A DNA stretch of 64,000 bases from Massilia endophytica. Lineage in GTDB: Bacteria; Pseudomonadota; Gammaproteobacteria; Burkholderiales; Burkholderiaceae_D. Position 1 is the first letter of the stretch. The number at the start of each line of letters is the position of its first letter. The translations under genes and the position numbers were made by a program. Below the pieces are notes generated by a model that was not told the DNA's origin, ran no database searches, and saw only the letters and a list, made by a program, of their open reading frames with translations. Shown here piece by piece: positions 1 through 8,213 of the stretch. The stretch is taken from NCBI RefSeq assembly GCF_021165955.1, contig NZ_CP088952.1, positions 5,022,001-5,086,000 on the forward strand, given 5' to 3'.

Positions 1-772
1 GGATCACCAGCTCCATCGGCAGGTCCACCGGGGTGGTGCCCTCGATGGGCATGGTGTGCAGGCCGTTGAAGGGATTCAGGCCGCCCACATTGGTCAGCAC
101 GGTGTAGCCCAGTTCGTTCAGGCGGGCGGCCAGGGCGGCCCAGAACTCGTAGGGGAACTTGGAGGCGGAATTGTTGATCGGGCACAGCAGCACCGTGCGG
201 CCCAGGCGCACGCCGCATTCGCGGCTCAGCTGCCAGGCGCGCTCTTCCATCTCGGGGCTGATGCGCGGCGCTTCCCAGCGCGCGTTCCAGGGCAGGCGCA
301 TGATGAAGCGCGCCATGTCCGTTTCGCTGATGCCGCCCCGGCCCGCGTACTGGGTCAGGTACTTGATGCCGTCGCCCGCACGGAAGCCGCGGTCGATCCA
401 GCAGGCGCTGATGGGCATGTTCAGTTCGAAGCGTTCCTGCGGAATGTAGTCGCTGCGCAGGAAGGCGCGCATCATGTCGTCCGTCATGACGACGATCTTC
501 AGGAAGCGGTGGCTGTACATGCGCGCCAGCGGCGCGTGCTTTTGCGTCACCACGAGGATGATGCCGTGGCCGTGGTGCTCCACGAAGGCCTCGGCCAGGC
601 CCAGCACTTCGGCGGTTTCGCCGATGTTGTAGCCGCACAGCAGGATCCAGGCGGGCACGCCGGGAATGCGGATATTGTCTTCGACGATCTGGTCCAGCTG
701 GGCGTGCAGGGCGGCGAAGGCGTTCTGTCCGGCGTCCGCCGGTGCGGTATGTTCCTGTCCCGTATCAGACAT
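1..772 (-). CDS. Glycosyltransferase-like protein, C-terminus beyond window
   Basis: About 257 residues are visible, starting at the ATG at 772, and the frame runs off the left edge. It overlaps the 3' end of the upstream fusion gene by 8 bp, so it belongs to the same operon. The N-terminal half has a Rossmann-like run (ILLCGYNIGETAEVLGLAEA). The second half begins VLLCPINNSASKFPYEFW and continues to GYTVLTNVGG, which resembles the nucleotide-sugar-binding half of GT-B enzymes such as heptosyltransferases. No catalytic residue can be assigned. The glycosyltransferase call is an inference from this pattern and from its neighbours, which are all sugar or glycan enzymes. It could also be another nucleotide-sugar or polysaccharide-modifying protein. 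Confidence 0.5.
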   Translation of the reverse strand, partial: MSDTGQEHTAPADAGQNAFAALHAQLDQIVEDNIRIPGVPAWILLCGYNIGETAEVLGLAEAFVEHHGHGIILVVTQKHAPLARMYSHRFLKIVVMTDDMMRAFLRSDYIPQERFELNMPISACWIDRGFRAGDGIKYLTQYAGRGGISETDMARFIMRLPWNARWEAPRISPEMEERAWQLSRECGVRLGRTVLLCPINNSASKFPYEFWAALAARLNELGYTVLTNVGGLNPFNGLHTMPIEGTTPVDLPMELVI

Positions 773-2696
773 GGGAATTCTCCTGGTTGGGCAGTACGAA
801 GCGCAGGCCGCTGCCCGCCAGGCGGGCGGCGATGCGGCGCGCGATCGCGGGATTCATGGGCAGCAGCAGGCTGGCGCCGGCCGGCACCTGGTCCACGCCG
901 AGGATCGGCAGGCCCATATGGCTCTTGCCGATGCGCTGGCTGTCTTCGTCCACGAAGAACTGGATCTTGCCGGGCACTTCGCTGGCCAGCCAGGTGGCCG
1001 AGATGGACGAGCCGAAGATGCCCACCACGCCCTCGGCCTCTTCGGCCGCCTGCTTGAGGCCCGCGAACAGCTGGAGGTGGCCGCCCGCCAGGGCGGCCAG
1101 CTGGGCCGCGTCGGCCGCAGGCGCCGCGCCGCGCGGCTGCAGCAGCAGGGACAGCTCCTTGGGCACATTGGTGTCCGAGATGGCGAGCAGGTCGAAGCCC
1201 GCGGGCGACAGCAGGGCCACCAGGGACTCCACCGAGAAGTGCGAGACATGGTCGGCAATCAGCAGATCGAAAGGCGATTCCTTGACGTTCGGCACCTGGA
1301 GGAAGATGCGTCCGCCCGGCTTCAGCCTGGCCGCCGCTTCGCGCAGCAGGCTCACGGGGTCCACGATGTGTTCCAGCAGGTGGATGGCCACCACCAGATC
1401 GAACTGGCCTTCCAGCGTATCGAGCCCGCCGCAGTGCAGGCGGGTGTTGGGAATGGCCTCGATCACGGCGCGGTTCTTGTCGTCGAACTCCGTGCCCGTC
1501 AGTTGCCAGCCGGGCTGGGCGGCGCTGAACTTGCCGAGGAAGGCGCCGTTGCCGCAGCCGATCTCCAGCAGGCGGCCGGCGGCGGGCAGCGGGGTTGCGC
1601 GGCCGAGCCAGGCAATGATCTGCTCCGAGCGCGCCAGGCCGCCGCCGTCGGCCGTGAACACGGCCTGCTCCGCGCCGCCGCTCTGGGCGTAGATGGCGTA
1701 GCTCTGGTAGATGGCCGTGGTCTGTTCCAGGTAGGCGGCATCGATCTGCTTCTGGATCAGGCCGCAGGCGCCGCAGACGGCAAGCTTCAGGGGATAGTTC
1801 CAGGGCCTGCAGTCCGAGGTCACGGAGGTGAAGGCCGCGGGCGCGCTGACCGGCTGGAGGGCCGGGCGGTGGCAGGCGTGGCAGGTATTCGGCATAAAGG
1901 TCGTCAGTGAATTGTGCAGGGCCGGGCCGGGCGGGGCCGAGGCGTCCTGCGTGGCTTCGATCAGGCGCAGCGCGTCGGGACGGCCCGCGAACCAGCGCTG
2001 CGCAAACTCGTAAAAGGACAGCTCGCCCTCGCCGCCCAGCTGATAGAGCCCGCCCTGCCGGGCCGCGATCAGCAGGCGCAGGCCATCCACGGCCTGTTCC
2101 AGCGGCAGGGGCGAGAGCAGCTTGTTGGTGAAGGCCCGCACGGGCTGGCCCGCCGCCGCGGCCGCCTCCCATTGTTGCAGGAAAGGCGTGCGGGGGCCGA
2201 TCACCTTGCCTATCCGCAGCACGGCGGCCTGGCCGGGCGCCTTGTCCAGCAGCGCCTCTTCCACGGCCAGCTTGAAGCGGCCGTAGTTGGACACGGGCGA
2301 AGGAGGCTCGTCCCGCGCCACGAAGGCCTTGCGGCCGTCGAACACGGCCGTGCTGGACAGGAAGACGAGGAAGCAGCCCGCCGCCAGGCAGTCGTCCGCC
2401 AGGCTCAGGGTGTTGCGCACATTGAGGCGTTCGCACTCCTCCGCCTCCGCTTCGCAGCGCGCCATGCTGGACACGGCGGCGCACAGCACCACGCTGCCGA
2501 ACTGTTCCAGGGGCAGCGCGTGGCGGCCTGCCGCCAGGTCGAAATGCAGCACCGCGCCGCCGCAGCGCTCCGCGTGGCGCGAGGTGGTGGCCACGGCCAC
2601 GCCCTCGCGGCGCAGCCGCCCGGCCAGCGCCTCGCCGATGGGGCTGTCGCCCCCCACGATCAGGACGCTTTGCTGGCGGGCGGACGCGTGCGGCAT
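765..2696 (-). CDS. Fusion: NAD-dependent SDR/epimerase + zinc-finger sugar C-methyltransferase
   Basis: The protein has 643 aa. Residues about 8-260 form an extended-SDR/RmlD-like domain, with a GGDSPIGEAL nucleotide-binding loop, SSTAVFDG and the YGRFK Tyr/Lys pair. Residues from about 270 resemble the three-part TylCIII-type sugar C-methyltransferase: a Cys4 zinc module (NTCHACH and CGACGLIQ), a class I SAM fold (LLEIGCGNGAFLG, then the LLEHI His-bearing segment), and a C-terminal Rossmann half. A 3-C-methyl branch on a 4-keto deoxysugar followed by 4-keto reduction by the SDR half would be a coherent joint job, but this is inference. The start was set at the ATG at 2696, 2 bp after the upstream stop. 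The reading frame stays open further upstream, but that extension lies over the preceding gene. Confidence 0.75.
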   Translation of the reverse strand: MPHASARQQSVLIVGGDSPIGEALAGRLRREGVAVATTSRHAERCGGAVLHFDLAAGRHALPLEQFGSVVLCAAVSSMARCEAEAEECERLNVRNTLSLADDCLAAGCFLVFLSSTAVFDGRKAFVARDEPPSPVSNYGRFKLAVEEALLDKAPGQAAVLRIGKVIGPRTPFLQQWEAAAAAGQPVRAFTNKLLSPLPLEQAVDGLRLLIAARQGGLYQLGGEGELSFYEFAQRWFAGRPDALRLIEATQDASAPPGPALHNSLTTFMPNTCHACHRPALQPVSAPAAFTSVTSDCRPWNYPLKLAVCGACGLIQKQIDAAYLEQTTAIYQSYAIYAQSGGAEQAVFTADGGGLARSEQIIAWLGRATPLPAAGRLLEIGCGNGAFLGKFSAAQPGWQLTGTEFDDKNRAVIEAIPNTRLHCGGLDTLEGQFDLVVAIHLLEHIVDPVSLLREAAARLKPGGRIFLQVPNVKESPFDLLIADHVSHFSVESLVALLSPAGFDLLAISDTNVPKELSLLLQPRGAAPAADAAQLAALAGGHLQLFAGLKQAAEEAEGVVGIFGSSISATWLASEVPGKIQFFVDEDSQRIGKSHMGLPILGVDQVPAGASLLLPMNPAIARRIAARLAGSGLRFVLPNQENSHV

Positions 2697-2698
2697 GC

Positions 2699-5476
2699 TC
2701 AGCCCTGGCGCGTGAGCAGGATGCCCAGTGCGGTGTTCACGGCGGTCTGGATGCGCGCGGCCTCGATGGCGCCGTTCTTGATGTCCTCGTGCATGGAGGT
2801 CATGTACCACATGCAGGTCATCAGCTTGCTGGTCAGCATTTCCTGCAGGGCCGGACGGTCCACCAGGAACTTGCCCTGCAGGTGGGCGTCGCACAGCAGC
2901 TGCAGCCATTCCACATTGGACTCGATGCGCACGCGGTTGTTGCGCTGGTCCTGGCCGCCGTGGATGCGGAAGTAGCTCAGCGCCTCCGGCAGGTAGACCA
3001 CGTCGGCCCGCGTCATCACCTGCAGCCAGGTGGCCACGTCGGACAGGCTGGTGTACTGGCGGCCCAGGAAGACGCCGAACTGGCCGTCCAGCAGGCTGCG
3101 GCGGAACATGGCCGTGGTGGGCTCGCCCACCAGGTTGGTGCCGTTGCGCAGGATCATTTCGGCGAAGGACACGCCGTTGATGGCGGTCGGCTGCTCGAAC
3201 AGGCGCTCGGTGCCCGTCAGCGGCGGCAGGAAGTTGCCGTCCGCGTCGATCAGCTGGCGGAAGGAGGTCACCAGGCCCACGTTCGGGCCGCTGGCCATGG
3301 CCAGCATCATGCGGTTGATCTTCTCCGGATGGTAGAGGTCGTCATCCATCAGGAAGTTGACGAACTCGCCGCGCGAACCGTGGAAGCAGTTCATGAAGTT
3401 GTCCATCACGCCGCAGCCGGGGGCCCGCAGGTAGCGGATGCGCGGGTCGCGCGCCACCAGGGGCGCCAGGCGGCGCTCGGTGTCGTCGTTCTCGCTGTTG
3501 TCGCTGATGACCACTTCCAGGTTTGGATAGTTCTGGGCCAGCACCGACTGCAGGGCCAGTTCGCAGTAGTCGGGGCGGTTGTGCGTGGGAATGAGCACCG
3601 ACACCAGCGGCAGGTCGAGCTGCGGCGGCAGCGGCACGGCGGGCTGGGGCTCGCCCTTGAGCGCCACGCGCTCGAAGGCGTCCTCCAGGTCGCGCACGAA
3701 GCGCGGCGTGTCGAACAGGTCGCTTTCCAGGCGGGTTTCTTCCAGCTGGCGGCGCAGGGCCAGGGCGCGCGCACGGTCCAGGCCCAGGGCCACGGCCTTT
3801 TCCTCGTAGGCGTCCAGCTCGAAGGTGATGAGCTCGGGCAGGCCCACGGCGCGCAGCAGGCTGCCCGCCATGCGCGAGGAGAAGGTGCGTCCGGCGCAGG
3901 TGAGCACCGGCAGGCAGGCCCACAGGGCGTCACTGGCCGTGGTGCCGCCGTTGAAGGGGGCGGTGTCCAGGAACAGGTCGGCCACCTTGTAGCGGGCCAG
4001 GTATTCGGCCGGAATGGCGCGTTCGACGAAGATCAGGCGCTCGGCGGCCACGCCCGCCAGCTCGGCGCGGCGCAGCAGGTTGGTGTTGACCTGCTCGTTG
4101 TCGGAGAGCAGCCACAGCACGCTGCCCGGCACCCGCTTCAGGATGCGCATCCAGGCGCCGAAGAAGTCTTCCGTGATCTTGAAGTTGTTGTTGAAGGCGC
4201 AGAAGACGAAGGCGTCCTCCGGCAGGCCCAGGCTGGCGCGCGTGGGCGCCGGGCCCACTTCGCGCTGGCGGTCGTTGATCTGGAAGCAGCGCGGCAGGCG
4301 CAGGGGCTTCTCCGTGAAATACGGCTCCAGCTCCGTGGGCAGCACGAAGTCGTCCGCGATCACGTAGTCGATCTCGGGGTGGCCTGTCGTGCCCGGCAGG
4401 CCCAGCCAGGTCATCTGCACCGGCGCCGGGCGCAGGCTCAGGATGTCCGGGCGCGCGCCGCGCGTCAGGCCGTGCAGGTCGACGAGGATGTCGATTTCCT
4501 GCGAGCGGATCAGCTGGGCGACGTCGCGGTCGCTCATTTCCGCCACGCGGAAGTGGCGGTCGAAGCCGGCCACCACGCGGGCGCGGATGGCCGAGCCGTC
4601 CTCGCGGCTCCAGTCGAAGCCGTAGACCTCGACCCGGTTGCGGTCGTGCAGGCCGTACAGTTCGGCCGTCAGGATGGACACGGCATGCCAGCAGAGGTCG
4701 CCCGACATGTAGCCGATGCGCAGGCGCTCATGGCCGTAGCCGCTGCGCTTGCTCAGGTAGTCCGTGGTCAGCTTGACCTTGTCGCGGATGAAGCGCTTGG
4801 CCGAGGCCAGCTGCATGGCCGGATCGGGCGAGCCGCTCAGCATGGCCAGCGCGGAGGTCGCTTCCATCAGGTCGGGCAGGGCCACGCCGGACAGGGCGGT
4901 GTCGAACACGGGCCAGCGGCACTGCTTCTGGCGCAGGTGCACCCAGTGCGTGATCACGTCCGGCTGCTTGGGGTTCAGGCGCAGGCTGGAGGTCATGACC
5001 TCCTCGGCGCCCGGATAGTCGCGCTGGATCTCCAGCAGGCGGCCCAGGTTGTTCAGGGCCATGATGGCCTGGGCGCGCTCGGCCTCGACCTCGGTGTTGG
5101 CGTAGCTCACCACCTGGCGCCAGGCGTCCAGCGCCTCGTTCGGGCGCTGCAGGCGCTCCAGCAGGGTGCCCAGGTTGAGCCAGCCTTCGCTGAAGCGGGG
5201 ATTGTGGGCCACGGCCGTGCGGTAGCAGGTCTCGGCGGCGGCGGAGTCGCCCCGGTCGCTCAGCAGCACGCCCAGGTTGAACCAGGCCGCGTAGGCGATG
5301 GGGGAATTGCTGTTGCCCAGCCAGGTGCGGTAGAGCTCGACCGCCATGCCCGACTGGCCGGCCGCCGTCAGTTCCTGGGCGGTGGAGAACAGGTCGATGA
5401 TCGAGAGCTGGCCGGCGGTGGCCTGGGCCATGGCGCTGCGGTGCTTGGCGGCGGCGTCGGAGAAGAGGGAGGTCAT
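2699..5476 (-). CDS. TPR - GT41 (SPINDLY/OGT-like) - GT2 glycosyltransferase fusion
   Basis: The protein has 925 aa in three parts. Residues about 30-190 are TPR repeats (for example AAWFNLGVLLSDRGDSAAAE and EGWLNLGTLLERLQRPNEA). Residues about 230-600 match the bacterial SPINDLY/O-GlcNAc-transferase-like GT41 catalytic region, with TWLGLPGTTGHPEIDYVIAD and the donor-binding stretch DTAPFNGGTTASDALW. Residues about 625-880 are a GT2 family GT-A domain that starts VSVLIPTHNRPDY and carries an LMDDDLYHP metal-binding Asp motif. GT41 enzymes of this type glycosylate proteins, including flagellin in some bacteria. The GT2 half could extend the glycan. The ATG at 5476 has GGGAGAG just upstream. 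The acceptor is unknown. Confidence 0.85.
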   Translation of the reverse strand: MTSLFSDAAAKHRSAMAQATAGQLSIIDLFSTAQELTAAGQSGMAVELYRTWLGNSNSPIAYAAWFNLGVLLSDRGDSAAAETCYRTAVAHNPRFSEGWLNLGTLLERLQRPNEALDAWRQVVSYANTEVEAERAQAIMALNNLGRLLEIQRDYPGAEEVMTSSLRLNPKQPDVITHWVHLRQKQCRWPVFDTALSGVALPDLMEATSALAMLSGSPDPAMQLASAKRFIRDKVKLTTDYLSKRSGYGHERLRIGYMSGDLCWHAVSILTAELYGLHDRNRVEVYGFDWSREDGSAIRARVVAGFDRHFRVAEMSDRDVAQLIRSQEIDILVDLHGLTRGARPDILSLRPAPVQMTWLGLPGTTGHPEIDYVIADDFVLPTELEPYFTEKPLRLPRCFQINDRQREVGPAPTRASLGLPEDAFVFCAFNNNFKITEDFFGAWMRILKRVPGSVLWLLSDNEQVNTNLLRRAELAGVAAERLIFVERAIPAEYLARYKVADLFLDTAPFNGGTTASDALWACLPVLTCAGRTFSSRMAGSLLRAVGLPELITFELDAYEEKAVALGLDRARALALRRQLEETRLESDLFDTPRFVRDLEDAFERVALKGEPQPAVPLPPQLDLPLVSVLIPTHNRPDYCELALQSVLAQNYPNLEVVISDNSENDDTERRLAPLVARDPRIRYLRAPGCGVMDNFMNCFHGSRGEFVNFLMDDDLYHPEKINRMMLAMASGPNVGLVTSFRQLIDADGNFLPPLTGTERLFEQPTAINGVSFAEMILRNGTNLVGEPTTAMFRRSLLDGQFGVFLGRQYTSLSDVATWLQVMTRADVVYLPEALSYFRIHGGQDQRNNRVRIESNVEWLQLLCDAHLQGKFLVDRPALQEMLTSKLMTCMWYMTSMHEDIKNGAIEAARIQTAVNTALGILLTRQG

Positions 5477-5491
5477 GCAGTGCTCTCCCGC

Positions 5492-6439
5492 TCAGGCCTG
5501 GACCGCGTGCTGGCGCAGCAGCTCGGCGTGCTTTTCCCGGTGCAGGAAAAAGAAGTTGGTCGGAATGGTGTTCTCGTCCATGGTGCCGAAGGGCTGCAGG
5601 CGGCCCCCGTTGCTGGTATAGGCCTCGTAGCCCAGGGCGCGGAACAGGGTGAAGATCTCGTTCGGGCTGTAGCCGAACTGGGCCGACCACTTGCGCAGGA
5701 TTTCGGCCAGCACGATGGGCTTGTCGCGCGCGATGGTGGCGTGGCCGCCCTTGAACACGAGCAGCTCGGCGCCTTCCACGTCGCACTTGATGAAGTCCAC
5801 GCGTACGCCCGTTTCCTCGGCGAAGGCGTCCAGGGTGCGCACGGTGCACTGGGCGGTGCGCACGTCGCCGCGGCCCGTCAGGTTCACCGCCGAGGCGTTG
5901 CCCGAGCCTTCGGCCGGGTAGTAGAAGGTGAACTCGCCCGGCTGGTCGGACAGGCCGAAGTTGAAGGGCTTGATATTGCTGGTGGCGTTCAGGGCCAGGT
6001 TGGTCTGCAGGCGCTCGTAGGTATCCGGGATCGGCTCGAAGGCGTACACCGTGGTGGCGCGGCGCGAGGCGGCGATATTGATGGAGTACCAGCCGATATT
6101 GGCGCCGATGTCGAAGAAGTTGTCGCCGTCGGCCACCAGCTTCTCCATCATGTCCGACTCTTCCTTCTCGTAGTCGAAGAAGTTCAGCGTTTCCATGGGC
6201 GCCACGCGGTAGTCGCCGGGCGTGCAGGCGATGCGGATGCCGCGGTCGCGCGAGGTCATGATGACGCGCCCGTCCTCGACCTCGATCTTCTTCACATTGG
6301 TGCGCGGCAGGTAGGCCGCGTAGTCGAAGAAGACCGCGTGGTGCGCCTCGTACATGGTCTTGATGAAGGTCGGCTTGTCGATCTTGCCTTCCTGGAACTG
6401 GGTCAGCGTATCGGTGACAGAAATCATGGGGGCACTCAT
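5492..6439 (-). CDS. FkbM family SAM-dependent methyltransferase
   Basis: The protein has 315 aa. The SAM-binding loop is FFDIGANIGWYSINIA (residues about 108-123), followed by YAFEPIPDTYERL and the DFIKCDVEGAELLVFKG motif that is diagnostic of FkbM methyltransferases. These enzymes O-methylate sugars and other small substrates. Placement between the transketolase-like pair and the TPR-GT41-GT2 gene suggests O-methylation of the glycan made by this operon. The gap to the upstream gene is 10 bp and to the downstream gene 15 bp. No signal peptide is present, so the protein is cytoplasmic. Confidence 0.88.
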   Translation of the reverse strand: MSAPMISVTDTLTQFQEGKIDKPTFIKTMYEAHHAVFFDYAAYLPRTNVKKIEVEDGRVIMTSRDRGIRIACTPGDYRVAPMETLNFFDYEKEESDMMEKLVADGDNFFDIGANIGWYSINIAASRRATTVYAFEPIPDTYERLQTNLALNATSNIKPFNFGLSDQPGEFTFYYPAEGSGNASAVNLTGRGDVRTAQCTVRTLDAFAEETGVRVDFIKCDVEGAELLVFKGGHATIARDKPIVLAEILRKWSAQFGYSPNEIFTLFRALGYEAYTSNGGRLQPFGTMDENTIPTNFFFLHREKHAELLRQHAVQA

Positions 6440-6449
6440 GGGAAGGGTT

Positions 6450-7367
6450 TCAGGACTGTCCGGCAGGCCAGTCCCGCAGGGTCAGCGACATCTGTTCGCG
6501 CAGGTAGTCCTGCGTACCGGCGCTGCTGATGAAGGCATTCGGGATCGCAATCCGCTTCACGGCGGGCAGGGCGGCCAGCCTGCCCTCGGACAGCAGGTCG
6601 TGCAGGCGCTCCAGGATGGCCGAGCCGAAGCCGCCGTTGGCCTGGTGCTCTTCCAGCGTGGCGATCTGGCTGTAGCGCGCGGCCAGCTCGGCCAGCTGGG
6701 CCGTGTCGATGGGATTGACGAAGGGGAAGCTGTACAGGTCCGCCGCCAGGCCGTGCTGCTCGATGTAGCGGCTGGCATAGCCCACCATGTCGCCCGTGGC
6801 GAAGACGGCGGCGCGGTGCGCGCCCTGCTTCAGCGCCAGGGCGCGGCCCAGGCTCACCTCGGGCGGCGCGGCGTGCAGGCGCGGCTCGCCCGCCTTGTTC
6901 AGGCGCATGTAGCAGGGGCCGGGATGGCTGGCGATAAAGCCCGTCATGGCCGCCACCTCGGACGGATCGCCGGGCGCCGTCACCACCAGGCCGGGAATGG
7001 TGCGCAGCATGCCCAGTTCCTCGGTGGTGTGGTGGGAGGTGCTGAGGGGGCCGTAGGCATAGCCGCCGCCCACGGCGATGATCTTCACGTTGGCCTCGTG
7101 GTAGCACACGTCGTAGCGGATCTGCTCCATCGCGCGCAGGGTGGGGAAATTGCCGATGGAGTAGCAGAAGACGGTATAGCCTTCCATGCTCAGGCCCGTC
7201 GCCAGGCCCACCATGTTCTGTTCGGCGATGCCCACGTTCAGGAAGCGCTCGGGGAAGCGCCGGGCGAAGGGCTCCAGCACGGAATAGCCCAGGTCCCCGC
7301 ACAGCAGGAAGATGCGCTCGTCCCTTTCGGCCAGGGCCAGCAGGCTGTCGATAAAGGTGGTCCTCAT
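6450..7367 (-). CDS. Transketolase-like C-terminal (pyrimidine-binding) subunit
   Basis: The protein has 305 aa, equal to the second half of a transketolase or DXS-like enzyme. The pyrimidine-binding region carries RFLNVGIAEQNMVGLATGLS, whose Glu is the conserved activator of thiamine diphosphate, and GGGYAYGPLSTSHHTTEELG. It overlaps the N-terminal subunit gene by 4 bp (ATGA), so the two are co-translated as one split enzyme. Such pairs in sugar clusters transfer C2 ketol or acetyl units (the avilamycin AviB1/B2 type is a known ThDP example). Here a CDP-keto-deoxysugar is the likely acceptor, giving a branched sugar. That assignment is inferred from context; the pair may instead be an ordinary pentose-phosphate side activity. 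Confidence 0.85.
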   Translation of the reverse strand: MRTTFIDSLLALAERDERIFLLCGDLGYSVLEPFARRFPERFLNVGIAEQNMVGLATGLSMEGYTVFCYSIGNFPTLRAMEQIRYDVCYHEANVKIIAVGGGYAYGPLSTSHHTTEELGMLRTIPGLVVTAPGDPSEVAAMTGFIASHPGPCYMRLNKAGEPRLHAAPPEVSLGRALALKQGAHRAAVFATGDMVGYASRYIEQHGLAADLYSFPFVNPIDTAQLAELAARYSQIATLEEHQANGGFGSAILERLHDLLSEGRLAALPAVKRIAIPNAFISSAGTQDYLREQMSLTLRDWPAGQS

Positions 7368-8179
7368 GCTGCGTGTCCTTGCGTCAGTTCCTCGCGCGCC
7401 GCCGCGAACTGGGCGGCATCCGGCGACTTGTAGTGCCAGGCCAGCTGGTTTTCCATGAAGCTCACGCCCTTGCCCTTGACGGTGTGGGCCACCACCACGC
7501 GCGGCTTGCCGGGCTGGCGGCCCGTCTTGGCCAGGGCGGCGGACAGCTGGCCGTGGTCGTGGCCGTCCACCTCGATGCAGTCCCAGCCGAAGGCGCGGAA
7601 CTTGTCGGCCAGCGGGTCGAGGTTGAGCACCTCGGCCGTGCTGCCGAAGCTCTGGATCTTGTTGTAGTCCACCACCAGGGTCAGGTTGTCCAGCTTGTGG
7701 TGGGGGGCGAAGAGAATGGCTTCCCAGTTCGAGCCTTCGTCCAGCTCGCCGTCGCTGACGACGGCGAACACATGCCAGTCCGCCTGGCGGCGCTTGCCCG
7801 CCAGGGCCGTGCCCGCCGCCACGGAGAGCGCGTGGCCCAGGCTGCCCGTCGAGAGCTCGACGCCTGGCACCTTGTGGTTGACGTGGGAGGTGAAGTAGCT
7901 GCCGTTGTCGGTGAAGGTCTCCAGCGCGGCGTGCGGGTAGTAGCCCGTTTCGGCCAGCACGGCGTAGAGGGCGGTGCAGGCGTGGCCCTTGCTGTAGAAG
8001 AGGCGGTCGCGCTGGGGCGCCTTGGGCTGGGCCGGGTCCTTGTGCAGCACACTGCCGTACAGCACGGCCAGCACGTCGGCGACAGAGAGGGCGCCGCCCA
8101 GGTGCGATGCGCGCTTGTTAAAGCACATCTGCAGGCATTGCAGCCGGATGTTGCGGGCCAGGTCTTGGGTGGTGGTCAT
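7364..8179 (-). CDS. Transketolase-like N-terminal (ThDP diphosphate-binding) subunit
   Basis: The protein has 271 aa. The ThDP diphosphate/Mg region is VVSDGELDEGSNWEAILFA followed by NLTLVVDYNKIQS, the GDG-x(n)-N fold seen in transketolases with Ser replacing the first Gly. Upstream are the transketolase N-terminal signatures HLGGALSVADVLAVLY, RLFYSKGHACTALYAVLA and STGSLGHALSVAAGTALA. The ATG at 8179 was chosen because the preceding open frame runs into the epimerase gene. The gene is 34 bp downstream of the epimerase. With the overlapping C-terminal subunit it should form a functional heteromeric ThDP enzyme acting on sugar intermediates of this operon. Confidence 0.87.
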   Translation of the reverse strand: MTTTQDLARNIRLQCLQMCFNKRASHLGGALSVADVLAVLYGSVLHKDPAQPKAPQRDRLFYSKGHACTALYAVLAETGYYPHAALETFTDNGSYFTSHVNHKVPGVELSTGSLGHALSVAAGTALAGKRRQADWHVFAVVSDGELDEGSNWEAILFAPHHKLDNLTLVVDYNKIQSFGSTAEVLNLDPLADKFRAFGWDCIEVDGHDHGQLSAALAKTGRQPGKPRVVVAHTVKGKGVSFMENQLAWHYKSPDAAQFAAAREELTQGHAA

Positions 8180-8213
8180 GATCGGTCCTGTGGCGTGGCG
8201 GCGCGGCGCGCCG

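Noticed and set aside
2789..6529. A long plus-strand open frame of more than 1200 codons opposite the glycosyltransferase genes
   Set aside because: It lies antisense to genes with clear domains, has His/Gln/Arg-rich nonsense composition, and is the expected third-position GC artefact in such DNA.
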